From Anthoceros angustus (Eukaryota; Streptophyta; Anthocerotopsida; Anthocerotales; Anthocerotaceae), in the NCBI GenBank assembly GCA_010909165.1, contig MU008197.1, positions 310,001 through 374,000 on the forward strand: DNA of 64,000 bases, read 5' to 3'. Below the pieces are notes generated by a model, which saw nothing but the letters and a program-made list of their open reading frames with translations, made no database searches and had not been told where the DNA came from. This document shows positions 1-12,000 of the stretch, piece by piece (within the stretch, counting starts at the first letter, position 1; every line of letters begins with the position of its first letter). Made by a program: the position numbers and the translations under genes.

Positions 1-1661
1 CTGGATGGGAACGCTGAGCAACCTGACGGTCCAAAGGTATGAAGCCTTCTCCAAGTTGGTGTGGGGAGATGGAAACTTTCGTTCAGTCTTGTTCCTCTAA
101 TATTATGTCATGCTCGCTGGCAGGGTCTCGGATGTACGGCACACCCTGGCTGCAACATATCGGTCATTCAATGGGAACCTGGATGACCTGCAGGAGATGG
201 AAAGCTTGGTGGACCCTTGATGGATGCAGTCACATGGATTGCTGATTTCTCAGCTTTCAGGCGCTGATGCGTGAAAGCAAGGGATTGGCTGAAAGAGAAG
301 CCAGTGAAAGAGCCCACCTTGCTGCTGATGTCGCCAGGGCGTGCGCAAGTCAGCTATTCTGAACAAGATGTGTCAGCTCACAAGATCGGGGTTTCCAGGT
401 ACTGTTTGCTGCTATCGCTGTGTTGCACATGAGAGTCATATAGCATCAGGAGAGTCATTGGAGCCTTTGGAGGCCAAGCCTTGCCTATCTGAGATCGTAG
501 CTTTTGTCTACCGCAGGAGCACTTGAAAAAAGCAAACTTGGACCTCTGCCTGGAGTCACCCGAAACAGATCAGGCTCCCAGGTCTGGGATATGTCCTTAC
601 CAGCACTTGATATATGTCATCATCTTCCAGCCTGAGGCGAGTGGTGATAGCCTTTGCCTGCTGGCAATTGACATAGGTGGGTAACATGCGTCGTGCCAAG
701 TTGGTAGACATCCAAGCATCTATGCGCTTGACACACCTGGATTGCTGGTACAAAAGATCCGTGATGTTGAGACAAGGTTGAAGCTGTCATTGACTGGTAC
801 AGTCTCCCCACCACCTACAGGCCAGGTGCTATTGTTAGAAACACTTGAAACTCTGTTGGCTGATGTTGCTGCCTGCTCTTCAGGAGCCACAAAAGAGTCC
901 GTGGTAGGAGATGAGCGGATTGCAAGGTACTTGCTCTCGTTACTGAATAATGCGCGTGATGTCTACTCGAGCTGGAAGCTGCATGGTAATGCTGAGCAAC
1001 CTAATGGTCCAGAGGTATGAGGTGTGGGGAGATGGAAACTTTTGTGCATTCCCCTATTATAACATTGTGTCATATATACTCGCAGGCTGTGCCTGACAGG
1101 GTATCAGATGTCCGGCACATCCTGGCTGCCACCTATCGGTCATTCAACGGGAACCTCAAAGATATGCAGGAGATGGAAGGCTTGGTGGACGACCAAATGA
1201 AGGCCTGTTGAAAACGCTCGCTGCGCTGGTAGATGGTGGCTCGCCACGTGTGGCGCAGGAGCTTGTGCAGGTGTACAGAGCAGGTACCTTGGGACGCTAC
1301 ACATGGGATATGGTTCCCGACTGCAGATAAACTTTTGTGCATTCCCCTAATATAACATTGTGACATATATGACTCGCAGGCTGTGCCTGACAGGGTACCA
1401 GATGTCCGGCACACCCTGGCTGCAACATATCGGTCATTCAAAGGGAACCTCTATGATATGCAGGAGATGGAAGGCTTAGTGGACGACCAAATGCAGGCCT
1501 TGTCAGGCCTGTTGAAAATCCTTGCTGAGTTGGTACATGGTGGCTCGCCACGTGTGGCGGAGGAGTTTGTGCAGGTGTACAGGGCAGGTAGCGTGGGACG
1601 CTACACATGGAATATGGTTCCCGTCTGCAGAAAAAGAGGTTTGCACGCACACACTTGCTGA
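1..1661 (+). pseudogene. Unrecognised plant gene fragment with triplicated exon
   Basis: Coding-like blocks on the plus strand are separated by intron-like sequence. One open block (742-1017) reads KIRDVETRLKLSL at the start and ends at a GTATGAGG donor. It is followed by an exon that appears three times (about 113-225, 1086-1286, 1380-1590), each preceded by a pyrimidine-poor intron ending in CAG. The repeated exon contains AATYRSF, then MEGLVDDQM, then GGSPRVA and VQVYRAG. Copies two and three lie in tandem with a period of about 295 bp, including the intron with CATTCCCCTA. Reading frames break between blocks and the first copy is cut short. The gene converges tail to tail on the diterpene synthase. 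I do not recognise the protein. It may be a decayed gene, or the end of a live gene that starts before the window and is disturbed by indels. Confidence 0.45.
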
Positions 1662-1765
1662 ACTGTGAGAATAGGCAGAAGCTTACAAAATGTACACAGG
1701 TTTCTTAGGTTACTACTTGTGGTAACGACTTCTGCAGGGAAGTCGATAGAGGTGGCTGAAGTACA

Positions 1766-4700
1766 TCAAATCACACGGTTGAAGAGAAGCTGGTCAAAGT
1801 GGTGCTGCATCTTGGCTGAGGGGGAGGTCCAGCCGTCGTTGTCTGCGTAGAGGTAATATGCGACAATGGCATTGTGCAAAAAGACGAGTTTGCAGGGTGT
1901 GGGCACAGCCGATGGAGTGAAGACATGTTGCACCAGCTGTTTCATGTTGGATTCCACTATAGCTCGGATGTCGTGGTCCGCTTCCTCCTCGCTCTTCTCC
2001 GGGTACTCTCTCATATGAACGACCATACTGTTCACTTCCGATATCCCCTTCTGTGGCAATTTCAGGATTGGACATGGGACGGGTCATGTATGCTGTGTGA
2101 TGTATCAGACATGTGCAACCTCACCTTGACTACATATTAGCGTACCTGGTACGATCTGAGGTCGTTCAAGAGGCGCGCTACAATTGAGACCTTCATGTGG
2201 AGGTCGTAGTATTCCGAGTTGATGGCCTCCTCGCTCACCCCACACCGGGTATCAAGCCAGGTCCCAAACTGCAGAGCTCCGCGCTGATGCAGATTGCGCC
2301 GACTGGGATGAATTGGTTCCAGGTGGGAATGATGTCTTCCGCTTCCACTTGGCTCGGATGCTCACGCATTCGGCGTAGCGTTGCCACTGCGCGTGGGGGT
2401 AGGTGAGCCAATGCTTGCACAAGCAAGTGAGGATGCACTAGGCTGTTAGGAATGCGGAGAGTAGAGCCTTAAAGTGAAGTCACTCACCGATGCGATCACA
2501 TGCCTACTAACATCGCGGCCCTGCTCCTTGGATGCTTTGTCGGCTATCTCGACGATGGTGTCGAAGATGCCCATGAAAACGATGCGCTGCCTGTGGTTGG
2601 TGTGGTCGATCATGGACGGGTCCCAGCTGCAAAAGGACATAGGTGAGTTGAAGCAAGCAATTGCAGGCAGTGAGAAGGGACAGCTGGTCCGGTCGGCGGG
2701 TGACAGTGGAATTGCTACGAGTGGATGACCGGCTAGCAACGGTACCTTTTCGTGGCAGCCTGGAAACGGTCGAGCTCGTCCTGGGGAACTCCTGACAGGG
2801 TGGTGTAATCGTCGAGTATGGTGGCCAGGAGCATGAGTTGGGTCCTGGCTCTGCGCACCGCAGCCATCTCCGGTTCGAAGGAGGTGGCAGCCGCGCACGG
2901 GAAGCCTGGAATCACCCTGTCGTGGCGAGCAAATGGGAGACGGTCGAAGCGACATTCTGATACCCATCTACGGGTGCACAGAGCGAATTGGAAGCGAAGT
3001 TAAGGCAAGCTTAAGACTTTCCTCTTCAGGCATTGTGGCTATTAGTGAGGATCGGTTGATGGGAAGCTTGAAATGCACGTACTCCTTCAATGATTCCAGC
3101 TCCGCGCGGTACATGGTTTGCAATTTGTTGAAGTCTGCTTTTGCAAGGGTTAGGAATGTTGAATTGCAGACGCCATACATCCTGTACAATTCGGAAAGAG
3201 ATGGATGCAGTTACATGGATGCCCAATTGATTTCTCAGCTGTCAGGAGCTCATCATTGCGTGAAAGCGATGTGAGACGGAAGGTACTCACCTGTAGAGGC
3301 TCTTGGCGATCCACACGTCGCCAGGGCCGTAGTGGTCGATATAAGCCCTGGTCTCAAAGCGAGGCATACTGGCGTACCAGGGCAGCTCAAAGCGTACTCC
3401 AGCTCTCCTCGGAGATCTTTGGACACAACCCACCTGTCCGATAGCTGCGGCTGTCGCTGTTTCTCCCAGATGAAAGCGCGTGTACTCCCAGGCCTTGTCC
3501 AGCAAGTCCTCGTGTGGGAAGCGCATCTCGGACGCGCGGTGCAGATTGAACATGGGGTGACATCGGTGTCCAGGTCGCACCCGTGGTCGACCCAGCACGA
3601 GAAGTGGTCTCCTTGCAGAATGCCTTGAACACATCTGCATCACATGAGTAGTAGGCATACAGTGTCACCACAAGTGCGATAAGCGGGAACAAGCCCAAGG
3701 ATGCAAGTCAAGATACATGCGTGAATGTACAGAGGGCACCTGCAGAGACAGGATAGCCGTGCTGGCGCAGCAAGCGAAATCCCATGCTGGTGTCGTCCAG
3801 GTCGGTGACATTGCAATCGGTGGCCCAGCTCAGGCCCCGTTCCGTCCACCGCTGGAAGGCGAAGTCCAGGATGTCCTTGATCTCGGGCTTGAAGTAGCGC
3901 GCGATTCCCAGTCGCTGCAGCCTGTCCACGATCCACAGCCGCTCGAAGATGTCGACAGGCGAGTGGTTGGGGATAACACCCCCCGTCGTCTCCACCAGCA
4001 GGGTGAGGTACTGCAGCGCCTTGCTGTCGCCGGTGTGCATGTACAAGCAGGCGGTGGAGGCCGGAGAGGTGAGCATGTGGCCCGCCGGCGACTGCAGCCT
4101 CCGGATCTTGTCCCAGTCGATGCCCTCCAGGGCGTCCATCCCTTCCAGCGACGCCAGCAGCGTCGTGGGCTGCGACTCCACCAACTCCACCGGAATCTGC
4201 TTCAGCTTGCGCTCCCGCTCCCGCAGAAGGGTGCTGGTGGCGGGCGCGTCGTACGGCAGATCCAGCCCCAGCGCGCTCGCCCGCTCCAGCATGGCCGGGA
4301 ACACCATCTCGAACCCCGCGGTTCTGTGGATGTGGTTCTCGGAATCCACCTGGTGCATATGCTGCCGGATGAAGGCGCACCCTTTCCGCACGGCATCGGG
4401 ATGCACGCTCCATGTTCGCAGCGCTACCACGCACGCCAGAGTCGCCACCAGGCGATCGTAGACGTTGAAGAGGTACGCGTCGCCCGCCCAGCATCCTTCC
4501 GGCAGCTGCGAACGCACCACCCACTCCAGCGCCTCGGGGAAGTGCGGCCCCGGGACGCCGCCCACCGCCGGCACCATGGCCACCCAGGCCGCGTCGTAGG
4601 GGCTCCCGGAGATGGCCCCGTCCCCGAGTGACCGCAGCATGCTCTGGATGCTTCGGATCGACTCCTGGATCTCCGCATCTTTACCCGGATCATATCGATC

Positions 4701-4994
4701 ATCCGGAAGTGGCACAGCCCGCTCCAGAACCTCCACCCCGGGCACTGCAGCTTGTAAATCCGTGGCCTGAGCTTGCAGCGGCCCGAGTCCATGCGCAGCG
4801 GACGCCTGCACGTGCCAGGCCTCGACATGTGCCGCCGTGGAAGCCTTGCATCCTCTCCTTCTCTTGATCGACTGGACGATATCGATGCTCCCCCCAAGTA
4901 TTTTGGCCACTCCGCGTCGGCGTTGCGGACACCACGTCGAGCTGGTCGGAGAAGCAACTGTAGCTGCTGCTCTTGTGACAGTCGCTGCAGCCAT
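1766..4994 (-). CDS. Bifunctional-type diterpene synthase (class II + class I), 7 exons
   Basis: Predicted plastid diterpene cyclase of the copalyl diphosphate synthase/kaurene synthase-like family. Class II domains protonate and cyclise geranylgeranyl diphosphate; class I domains ionise the resulting diphosphate. Exons on the minus strand: 4994-3740, 3634-3291, 3181-3083, 2967-2746, 2626-2488, 2386-2146 and 2050-1766, all with GT-AG introns of 95-119 bp, about 870 codons, the family's usual length. I chose the ATG at 4994 (context GAAATGGC); the frame is open upstream but has no ATG. Residues 1-60 look like a transit peptide. SPYDAAW lies near residue 131 and the class II acid motif DLDD at 398-401 (3792-3803). 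The class I position has DDYTT (2799-2813) where DDxxD is expected. NDLRS (2146-2166) fits the start of the NSE/DTE motif. Frame slips of one base occur in exons 2 and 6, mostly in short runs (for example near 3560, 3595, 2310 and 2250). Product unknown. Confidence 0.88.
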
Positions 4995-5059
4995 TTCTGC
5001 CACGTTCAGAGATCTGATGACCTCACTTGAGCAACACAACCGAGTTCACCGAAATGCTT

Positions 5060-5100
5060 AAAGGACGGGCATTATAGCCTAAAGGACGGGGCATTCTAGG
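5060..5100. repeat. Two-copy 20 bp repeat in diterpene synthase leader
   Basis: Two adjacent copies of AAAGGACGGGGCATT-like sequence (5060-5080 and 5081-5100) lie between the candidate TATA box and the start codon. They would fall near the transcription start or in the 5' leader. No known element is matched. Confidence 0.5.
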
Positions 5101-5101
5101 A

Positions 5102-5123
5102 CTTATATAACATTATATATAGG
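5102..5123 (-). promoter_or_regulatory. Candidate TATA box of diterpene synthase
   Basis: Read on the minus strand this AT-rich block contains CTATATATAATG followed by TTATATAA, about 110-130 bp upstream of the chosen ATG at 4994. That leaves a plausible 5' leader of roughly 80-100 bases. Position and composition fit a plant core promoter; no transcript evidence is available. Confidence 0.45.
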
Positions 5124-5129
5124 TAGCTG

Positions 5130-6150
5130 ATGCCAATCCTGGCCCTGTCTAGACATGTCTACCCAGTCTGCAGCTGAGGCCAACCCTGGCCTGGCCTGGC
5201 TACCTAGTCAAGAGCTAAAGCCGATCCGATCCCCAGATAGTGTGTGTGGATGCTTTGTGCCCCAAAGTCTAGAGGGCACGCAAGGTGCACTTGTACGGTA
5301 CCCTCGCAGATAGAATATTAAATTATTTCTTTAATGCGTAATAGACGCTTTTACGTCCTTGTGGTGTCATGAAACGCTTTTTTTTATTGTGAACGCTTTT
5401 TCGTACCACAAGTCAAGTCACTTTCGCGAATCGTGGTTGGACAATATTAGGTTGTGTCACATTCGACCACTGGTCTGTGTCGTGGTTGGACAATATTAGG
5501 TTGTGTCACATTTGACCACTGGTCTGTGCCGGGGTGATGGGCATTGGACAGACTCCTATTTTGGTTTTACATCCACTGCGGGTCGCAAAAACGTGTGGTC
5601 CCAGTGGCATTGCCAGGCATGTCAGAGCGTCGAGAGGCTGGCGACGCCTGACAAGCTCAAGACTGACATGCCTCACCACTCAAAACATGCCATGTTCGCC
5701 GGGGCTAGCGAGTCGCGACGCGAGGCAGCGGGCAAGCAGGCTGGTGAATTTCATGTCTACAGCGCCATCATGGCACTGCAACCGCCGGTCAGTGAAAAGC
5801 GGGCGTCAGATTTGCGGGCCTTAGATTTGTACGAGCATCTGCAGGCACCGTGCGGGTTTAAATAATGAGGGGCCCGGCCCACGCGGCCGGACCTCCGCAC
5901 ATATGTCACATATGTACGTTGGCACGCGGCTGGAGCTCGGCACATAATTTCAGAGAGGCTCGAGCTCCGCATACAGTCCGCCCCCGTTAATTGGGAACTC
6001 TGGGATTCTCTTTAAATGGCTATAAATGGGATTCCTCTCTAAATGGGACCTCCGACCCTACTCCCTTTAGTTTATAGTATAAAAAATGGGACTTTTTCCT
6101 AAATGAATAATTCAAACCTTTTGAAACATACAGTCATGTTAGTTTCACCT
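5130..6150. other. Intergenic stretch with one tandem repeat
   Basis: Sequence upstream of the diterpene synthase promoter. It contains a 49 bp direct repeat (see the separate entry) and an open frame at 5503-5865 without recognisable motifs, followed by AT-rich sequence. I see no supported gene. Confidence 0.5.
5431..5528. repeat. 49 bp tandem repeat, two copies
   Basis: The block beginning CGTGGTTGGACAATATTAGG occurs twice head to tail (5431-5479 and 5480-5528) with one visible mismatch (CATTCG versus CATTTG) apart from the last bases. It lies about 430 bp upstream of the diterpene synthase start. Confidence 0.9.
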
Positions 6151-6830
6151 CCCTAAATAGGATTTTCGATTTTTTTAATAAAAAAGGAAAAAAGAATCGA
6201 ATAGGCATGAAATAGGTATGAATAGACTTCGTATTCTATCAATATAATATAAGCACATGACGATAGAGAATAAGTTTCACCAAAGCCATCCAATCCATCT
6301 AAGACCTCCCACGCCGGTGTGTCAGCCATTATGCCCATGGACTCATCGCTTCACCGATCCATGTACATAATCGTCTAAGCCTCTAAACATGCGGGCCAGC
6401 CTATCCTTCAGCGGAAAGTGCCACAAAACTGTCCTGGGAGCTCTCCTAGCGCCGTTTGGCAATCCACTGCCCTCGACATATCTGTCTGCAGAACATTTCA
6501 TGCATTCCACATGGTCCGCATATGGGCCCCGAAACAGCATGCAGTCATTTACACAGGCATGAATTTTCTTGAAGTGCGGCCCAAAGGATTACAATGTCTT
6601 TCTAGCCTCTGTTATCGACCTGGGCAGCGAATTGCTCTCAGGTAACAAATGCAGCCAACAACCTGCAATAAATCTGTCATGGCCACGTCAGATATGCCAT
6701 AACATGATTGAATGGAAAGCAAGAGCAGGGTCGCAGTTAAGCGGGACTCTTTTGAGGTGCAAGGTTCTGCGATGGTGAGCAAGGGCATTTCCGCAGCAGC
6801 CCGGGCATATGCCACTACGGCAAGGCGGGT
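6150..6830 (-). mobile_element. CACTA (En/Spm) transposon remnant, TNP2-type transposase
   Basis: Minus-strand translation gives successive pieces of the TNP2-like transposase family (Transposase_21). From high to low coordinate: a helical segment with ATLLLLSIQSCYGISD, then MLFRGPYADHVECMKC (the cysteine-containing segment), then TVLWHFPLKDRLARMFR, then MADTPAWEVLDGLDGFGE. The order matches the family and the copy at 42.9-44.3 kb. Frames shift between pieces, no terminal CACTA motif was located, and the catalytic core further downstream is missing. A non-functional fragment. Confidence 0.75.
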
Positions 6831-6839
6831 AGGTTTGTA

Positions 6840-8000
6840 ACGCCCACAATCACATTCCGTGTAACGGCTGCGGATGCGTTATTAATTGACTGGTGTGGCG
6901 CCCATTCGGTAGATTAACAACTTACGGTGGTATGGGTTAGGACCATGCGTCCATTGGAAGCAAGCCTACTTGACCCGGATGCGGTATGGGTCGTAACCGG
7001 TTCTTGATATGCAAACGTTTGCGGTATGGTTTTACGACATAATGAGAGAGTTGAGGCAACGCGCTCGGCAATGACGTGCACGGAATCTTTGGGGCTCCGA
7101 GCGCCCGATGAACCCAGTCTAACCCCTCTTCCAGATAGGCAGACTAGGGTCGGAGGAATGGGACACGTGGCAAGGAAGTGTGGGCGTGTCAGTTTGACCG
7201 CACATTCCAAGCACTATCATCGGCCAGTTACATGGGTTTCGAGAAAGGGTTTCGACCTCTCGACCACATCATACCGAGTGCACCGGCCCAACCATAAGGC
7301 CACGCCGGCACGTGGATAACCGAAATGTATGTGCTTCGGATTATGTGCACTGGTACGCTCACGCACAAATCATGGGTTTCGAGACCTGGTCCCCAAAGCT
7401 AGAGTGCACCGGTTTAATCGTAATGGGCACTCCACCAAGACCATATCTCGGAGCGACCTATTTTTCTACCAGCGTGCTTGGACATCGTGAATTCTTGTAG
7501 AAAATTACAAGTGTGGAATGCCCAAGAAGGTCTTTGTTTTCCTGCCAACATTTCCGCACCTCAAATGACCAGCGCGCACCCGTCTGTTGATGAAAATGTT
7601 CTCGAAACAAAGTTGCCGATGCCTAAACTATCTGTATGCATCCAAATGGAATCCACGGCATTTCGAGCCCACACCGACATGCACCAGCCTGAGCCTAGTG
7701 GGTTTTCAAGCATCGCACTCCCACCTGCACCTCCCTTGCCCCCCTCTCTCCCTCACCATCTCGCCTCCCCACCAACCATCCTAATCGCCAAATCAAGCAT
7801 ACCAGATGCCAGGGTTACCATGCGTCGCAACCTTGACTTACAATAAAGTTCTTGGTGACATACGTCTTAGGACAAACTGTCAACCAACAAAGATCTGGGG
7901 CAATTCATCCCATTTAGTTGGACCTGAACTCCGAATCACCAACTGTCACTACTTGCTGTTGTTTGCTGCATATGTCATTCCAAGCTACCATCGCGGCCTC
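6840..8000. other. Non-coding or degenerate stretch
   Basis: No recognisable gene. A phrase around ATGGGTTTCGAGA and GTGCACCGG recurs at about 7231-7290 and 7371-7425, suggesting an old local duplication. Short open frames here lack motifs. The stretch 7700-7770 is very cytosine-rich. Confidence 0.4.
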
Positions 8001-9069
8001 CACATCGATTCCAGGCTAGTACCATGACTTCCTCTGTTTATGCGCCTAATAATTGCCGACAGGACTTCACGCCGTTGCGACCCCGGGTTCTTATTGTGCT
8101 TGTTGCCTGCCCTTTTGGAATAAACAACATTCAAAGTTACACAGCGATGTTTCATTGCACATAACAACACGTTGCAGAAGGAACTTGCCTCAGTCACCCA
8201 CCTTTCTGATCGCCGGCTAATGCTATTCATTAAACAGTCCATATTGACAAGAACGCCCTCCACGTAATTCCTGTCTTGGGCCGCCAAGGAAGAGCCCTTG
8301 ATGTTGAGCCTCCCTTCCAGCCACACTCGAGCATTTCGGAACGCCGCATATGCTCGACAAAGCTGGGTTCGGTCCTATTCAACTTGCTCACCCAAGATCG
8401 AAAGTCATTGACACTCAATGAATCCAATGCCTCGAGAAGCCGGAGCTCGTGCACCCGCTTGTCCAGCTCCATTCTGATTTCCTTTTGAGTAGGTGTCATC
8501 ATCCTAGGCGACACTCGCATTATGGCTTCGTGCAAATGAAGCTTATAGTCCACCGCCGCCCGTATGACACCTTTCACCGCCCACCGCAGTGTGCTATCCC
8601 AAGGCGTTGCATCATGCTCCACTGCTAAGTTCACCAGACGCCGCTCGTTTGACACCCAGCAAACCACCAACCGATTGAGATCCTTCAAGTCTTCTTTACT
8701 TTGTGCAGAGGTGATGCCCTCCAACACCCTGTCTGTTGCCCACGTTCTAGGAATTTGCAAACGCAACCAATTACCAGCCGGTTTTGGTATCGCTACGTGC
8801 GTAACCACGCCTACTGTGTAAACTTCCACCTGCTCACGATCAAACAATCTGTTCAAGCGAGCACTCATGATCAGCGGACAAGGTGGAAGTGGCGCGCACC
8901 GACCAACCGAACTTGGGGGCGTAGGAACGGCCATCGCCTTGTTTGGGGTATGTGGCGCGACTTTCACTGATGGCCAGCCGGGCGCGCACAATCCCGTGTC
9001 GTTGTAGGAAGAAGTCCGTTCCCAAGGGAATGATAGGCTCCGCCACTGCTTCGTGTGATTCCTACGCAC
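7985..9069 (-). CDS. Unrecognised open frame running into LTR
   Basis: A 279-codon frame (8230-9069) is open on the minus strand. Its first codons, down to about 8951, lie inside the end of the neighbouring retrotransposon LTR, so the native start is probably the ATG near 8868 (MSARLNRLFDREQVEV). The chain then reads VTHVAIPKPAGNWLRLQIPR and DRVLEG. With one frame change it continues at 8326-7985 (GSSLAAQDRNYVEGVLVNMD). A related start is encoded at 41668-41952. Two copies beside transposon sequence suggest a mobile-element protein, but no catalytic motif is visible and I cannot name a family. Confidence 0.4.
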
Positions 9070-12000
9070 TTAGCGCCTGCCCCTCAACACACATACTCCT
9101 AACTACTCACAACGCTCACCGACAGTCTTGTGATGGCTAAACGTTTAGGGACCTGTCACAGTATCGCTCACATCCCACTCACACATCCATTCTTTCCTCT
9201 CTCTCACGCTACACTCCTCATTTTAGAAAAGACGCTGGTTACACCGACCTCCTCCGCTGCTCGCTGGCCTCTCCGTCCGGCTCAGACGCCTCCCGAGTTC
9301 CTCCGGCTCACACGCTGGCCGGGCCGTGCCCGCACGGGTCACCGCCACCCTTCCCGCACACACCACAACACGCTTAGGTCCGTCACTGTGACCCGATCAA
9401 TCTCCCCGAGCTGGCTCGCCTGACTCAGACTCACGTTAGCAAGAAGACACACAAAGGTCTGCAAGAACGCATCAACACCAAGAGAAAGATGATTTATTCT
9501 GTGGCGGCCTTAGCCCTCTTATACTACGCCAAGGTCGGCGCCTTTATTACACCTCTATTCTCGAAATGAGGGCCAGCCGGTGGTACCCCTAACCACCACT
9601 ACCCCCGCCTATTCCACCTATCTGGCGGGCTGGGATGGCCTCATTCCTTCTCAAGTACAAAGCCGACCTCCTCCCGAGGGTCTGCGGCGCACCAACGGAT
9701 CCCCACTCCCGAGTTTGGACCTCGTGGACCGTTCTTGACTCGAGTCCGGACCTCTAGGTCCGTCCCCTCCGGGTCCGGCCTCCGCCCCGGCCTGAGTCCG
9801 GCCTCTGGGACCGGATTGCCTCCGGGTCCGGCCTGACCCAACCTTCCTCGGGTCCGGTCCGACTGTGCCACTAGAGTCCGATCCCTAAGTCCAGATTTCC
9901 TCTGGGGCCGGACTGATCCGCCTTTCTGGAGTCCGGACAAAGTCCGACCTCGCTCCCTCGGGCATGCCTCGCCGGCTAGCCACGGGTTCATCCACGAGCC
10001 TCCCTTGGTTCCCGAATGCCCTTGCCCCTTTCCCTTCCAAGATCCTCCCTCGCCCCTTCCATGCGAGGGTGCCGGGGCTTACCTCCTGTGGCGCCCCTTC
10101 CTCCTCTGCCTCCCGCCGCCTCCTTCGCCGCTGGGCCCTAGGACTTGTGCTGCCCCGGTCCGCCCTCCTCGCCTCCTTCCGTCCCTTCTCGAAGTCCACC
10201 TCCGCCTAGGGTGGCGCAGACCTCCAGAGCCTTGAGGAGCTCAAGGTAGTAGTAAGTCGGAATCGACTTGTGAATCGCCTCCACATGAGCCCGAGCACCC
10301 GACTCTCCTCCAGGTGCTCCGAGCAGATCGCTCGCCCGCCGGCCTGCCTCCGTGGCTGCGCACCGTAGGCGGGCGGACTTGAGGCCGCCAAGGCCGCCTC
10401 ACCTCTTGCAACCTTCGCCGCACGCTCTCCTCCTCCTCTGTTGTTCAGCCCGCCATTATGGCCATGGAGCCGAGCTCCTTCGCTTCTCGCAACCGGACGA
10501 GCAATTGCATTTTCCTCCAAAGTTTCCTCCCTTCTTCTATTCTTCCTGAGGTCCTCCACTTCCTTCTCCAGCGGCCGGTATCCCCGTCCGACTCCTCGGC
10601 TTCCGCCACGCCCCGCCGCAACCTGCGACCGAACTCCTTGCACCGTTATTCTCCTCCGCTTCAAGCGGAGCTGAGGCGCCACCTCTCGCCAAGTCTTGGA
10701 TTCTCGCTGAGAACCCCCGCCTCCGATGCATCTTGAGTTGCAACCCAAGGTGTCCTTGTTGTCCTCCAGCCTCCGCCTCCGCCTCTTCTACCTCCGCACT
10801 GCACTCGAGGTCCCCAATCTCCCGGTGCCGGCCTCCGCCTCACGGCCGACCGCAGCTTGTTCCGGCCTCGGCCTCGATTGGCCGCGCCTCGGCCGCCTCC
10901 ACCGGCCCGATCACGATAGTGATCGCGATCGGCCTCGCCGTGGCCTCCGCCTCCACCTTCACCGAGCCTCTTGGCTCGTCCGCCGGCCGCCTCCGAGATC
11001 CTGCCTCCGCTGCCCAAGGCCCTTCGCTCGCCGCCTCCGCAGAGGTCCTCCGCCTGCTTGGGCCTCTGGCTCTCACTGCTCCTCCACTGAAGGAATTTGG
11101 TCCGTCCTGGATGGACCAGACCTCCTCTCGCCTCCGGCTTCCTCAATCCGCCGAGCTGGGCCTTCCTTCGCCTCCTGGCCTCCAACCGCCTCCCGGAGGA
11201 GCACCATGCGCCCGGTGGCTTCCACCTCCGGCCTTCTCGCCATCCCGCATGACAGCATACCGGCCCATGACGGTAGCTGGACCGCCGTGTTTCCTCCACG
11301 GCCGCCGAGGCTCCCACAAAGTCCGAGGAGCCGCATCTCACGGTCCGTCAAGGACCTCCATACAGCCCGAGTAAGTCCGGACCGGGTTCTCGGACCCAAT
11401 CAGACCCTTAGGTCCCGAGAGCCCCGAGCTTCCTCCTTGGCCCTTTTGGCCGCGAGCTCCGCCGCCTTTTCTCCCTGGGCCCATGAGGTGATGGAGTCCG
11501 GAGCACGCCTTTGCCTTCCCCGCGGCGACAGACGCTCGATGCGCTGCCGCTGTCCTCCGCCCGGGCTGGCCCTTCGCCTCCCATCGCTTCCTCCGCTTGC
11601 CACCCGGCAGGGAAGAGGTACTGCACCGACCGGTGCCGCTGGTAGCCGTGGTCTTGCGCTCGCCTCTCCGGTCCGGCCTCACCGAGTGATGGCCGGCGGG
11701 GCCGGGGCCGGCTGCCGCCGGCTGCTCGGGTTGGGGCACCAAGGAGGAGGCGGGGAATTGCTTCCCATACTTCCGGTGGTGAGGGGTCCGCCCACGTATG
11801 GAGTCCGAATCCCTCCGCCTCCTCCCGAGTCCGCTTTGGTTTTCGACTGCCTCCTCCTCCGGCGCCTTGCCCGCCTCCACTTCCGGAGGCCTCGGGCCCT
11901 TCCCGAGCGCCGCCAAGCCTCCTTCCCGAGGAGTTCAAATGCCCCATACATGGATCGTATGGGGACACCCTGAGATGGCGGCTTCGCCTCCGAGCTTGAG

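Noticed and set aside
3717-4631. 304-codon open frame on the plus strand
   Set aside because: Lies antisense to the first exon of the diterpene synthase and shows no motifs; an effect of GC-rich codon use.
5010-5039. Upstream extension of the diterpene synthase to 5039
   Set aside because: The frame is open but begins with TTG, not ATG; the ATG at 4994 has good context and starts a transit-peptide-like sequence.
10726-11973. 415-codon plus-strand frame and several 200-codon frames on both strands at 10-12 kb and 20-23 kb
   Set aside because: They lie in the GC-rich LTR body, are open in several phases at once, are not kept between LTR copies, and have low-complexity proline/arginine/serine composition.
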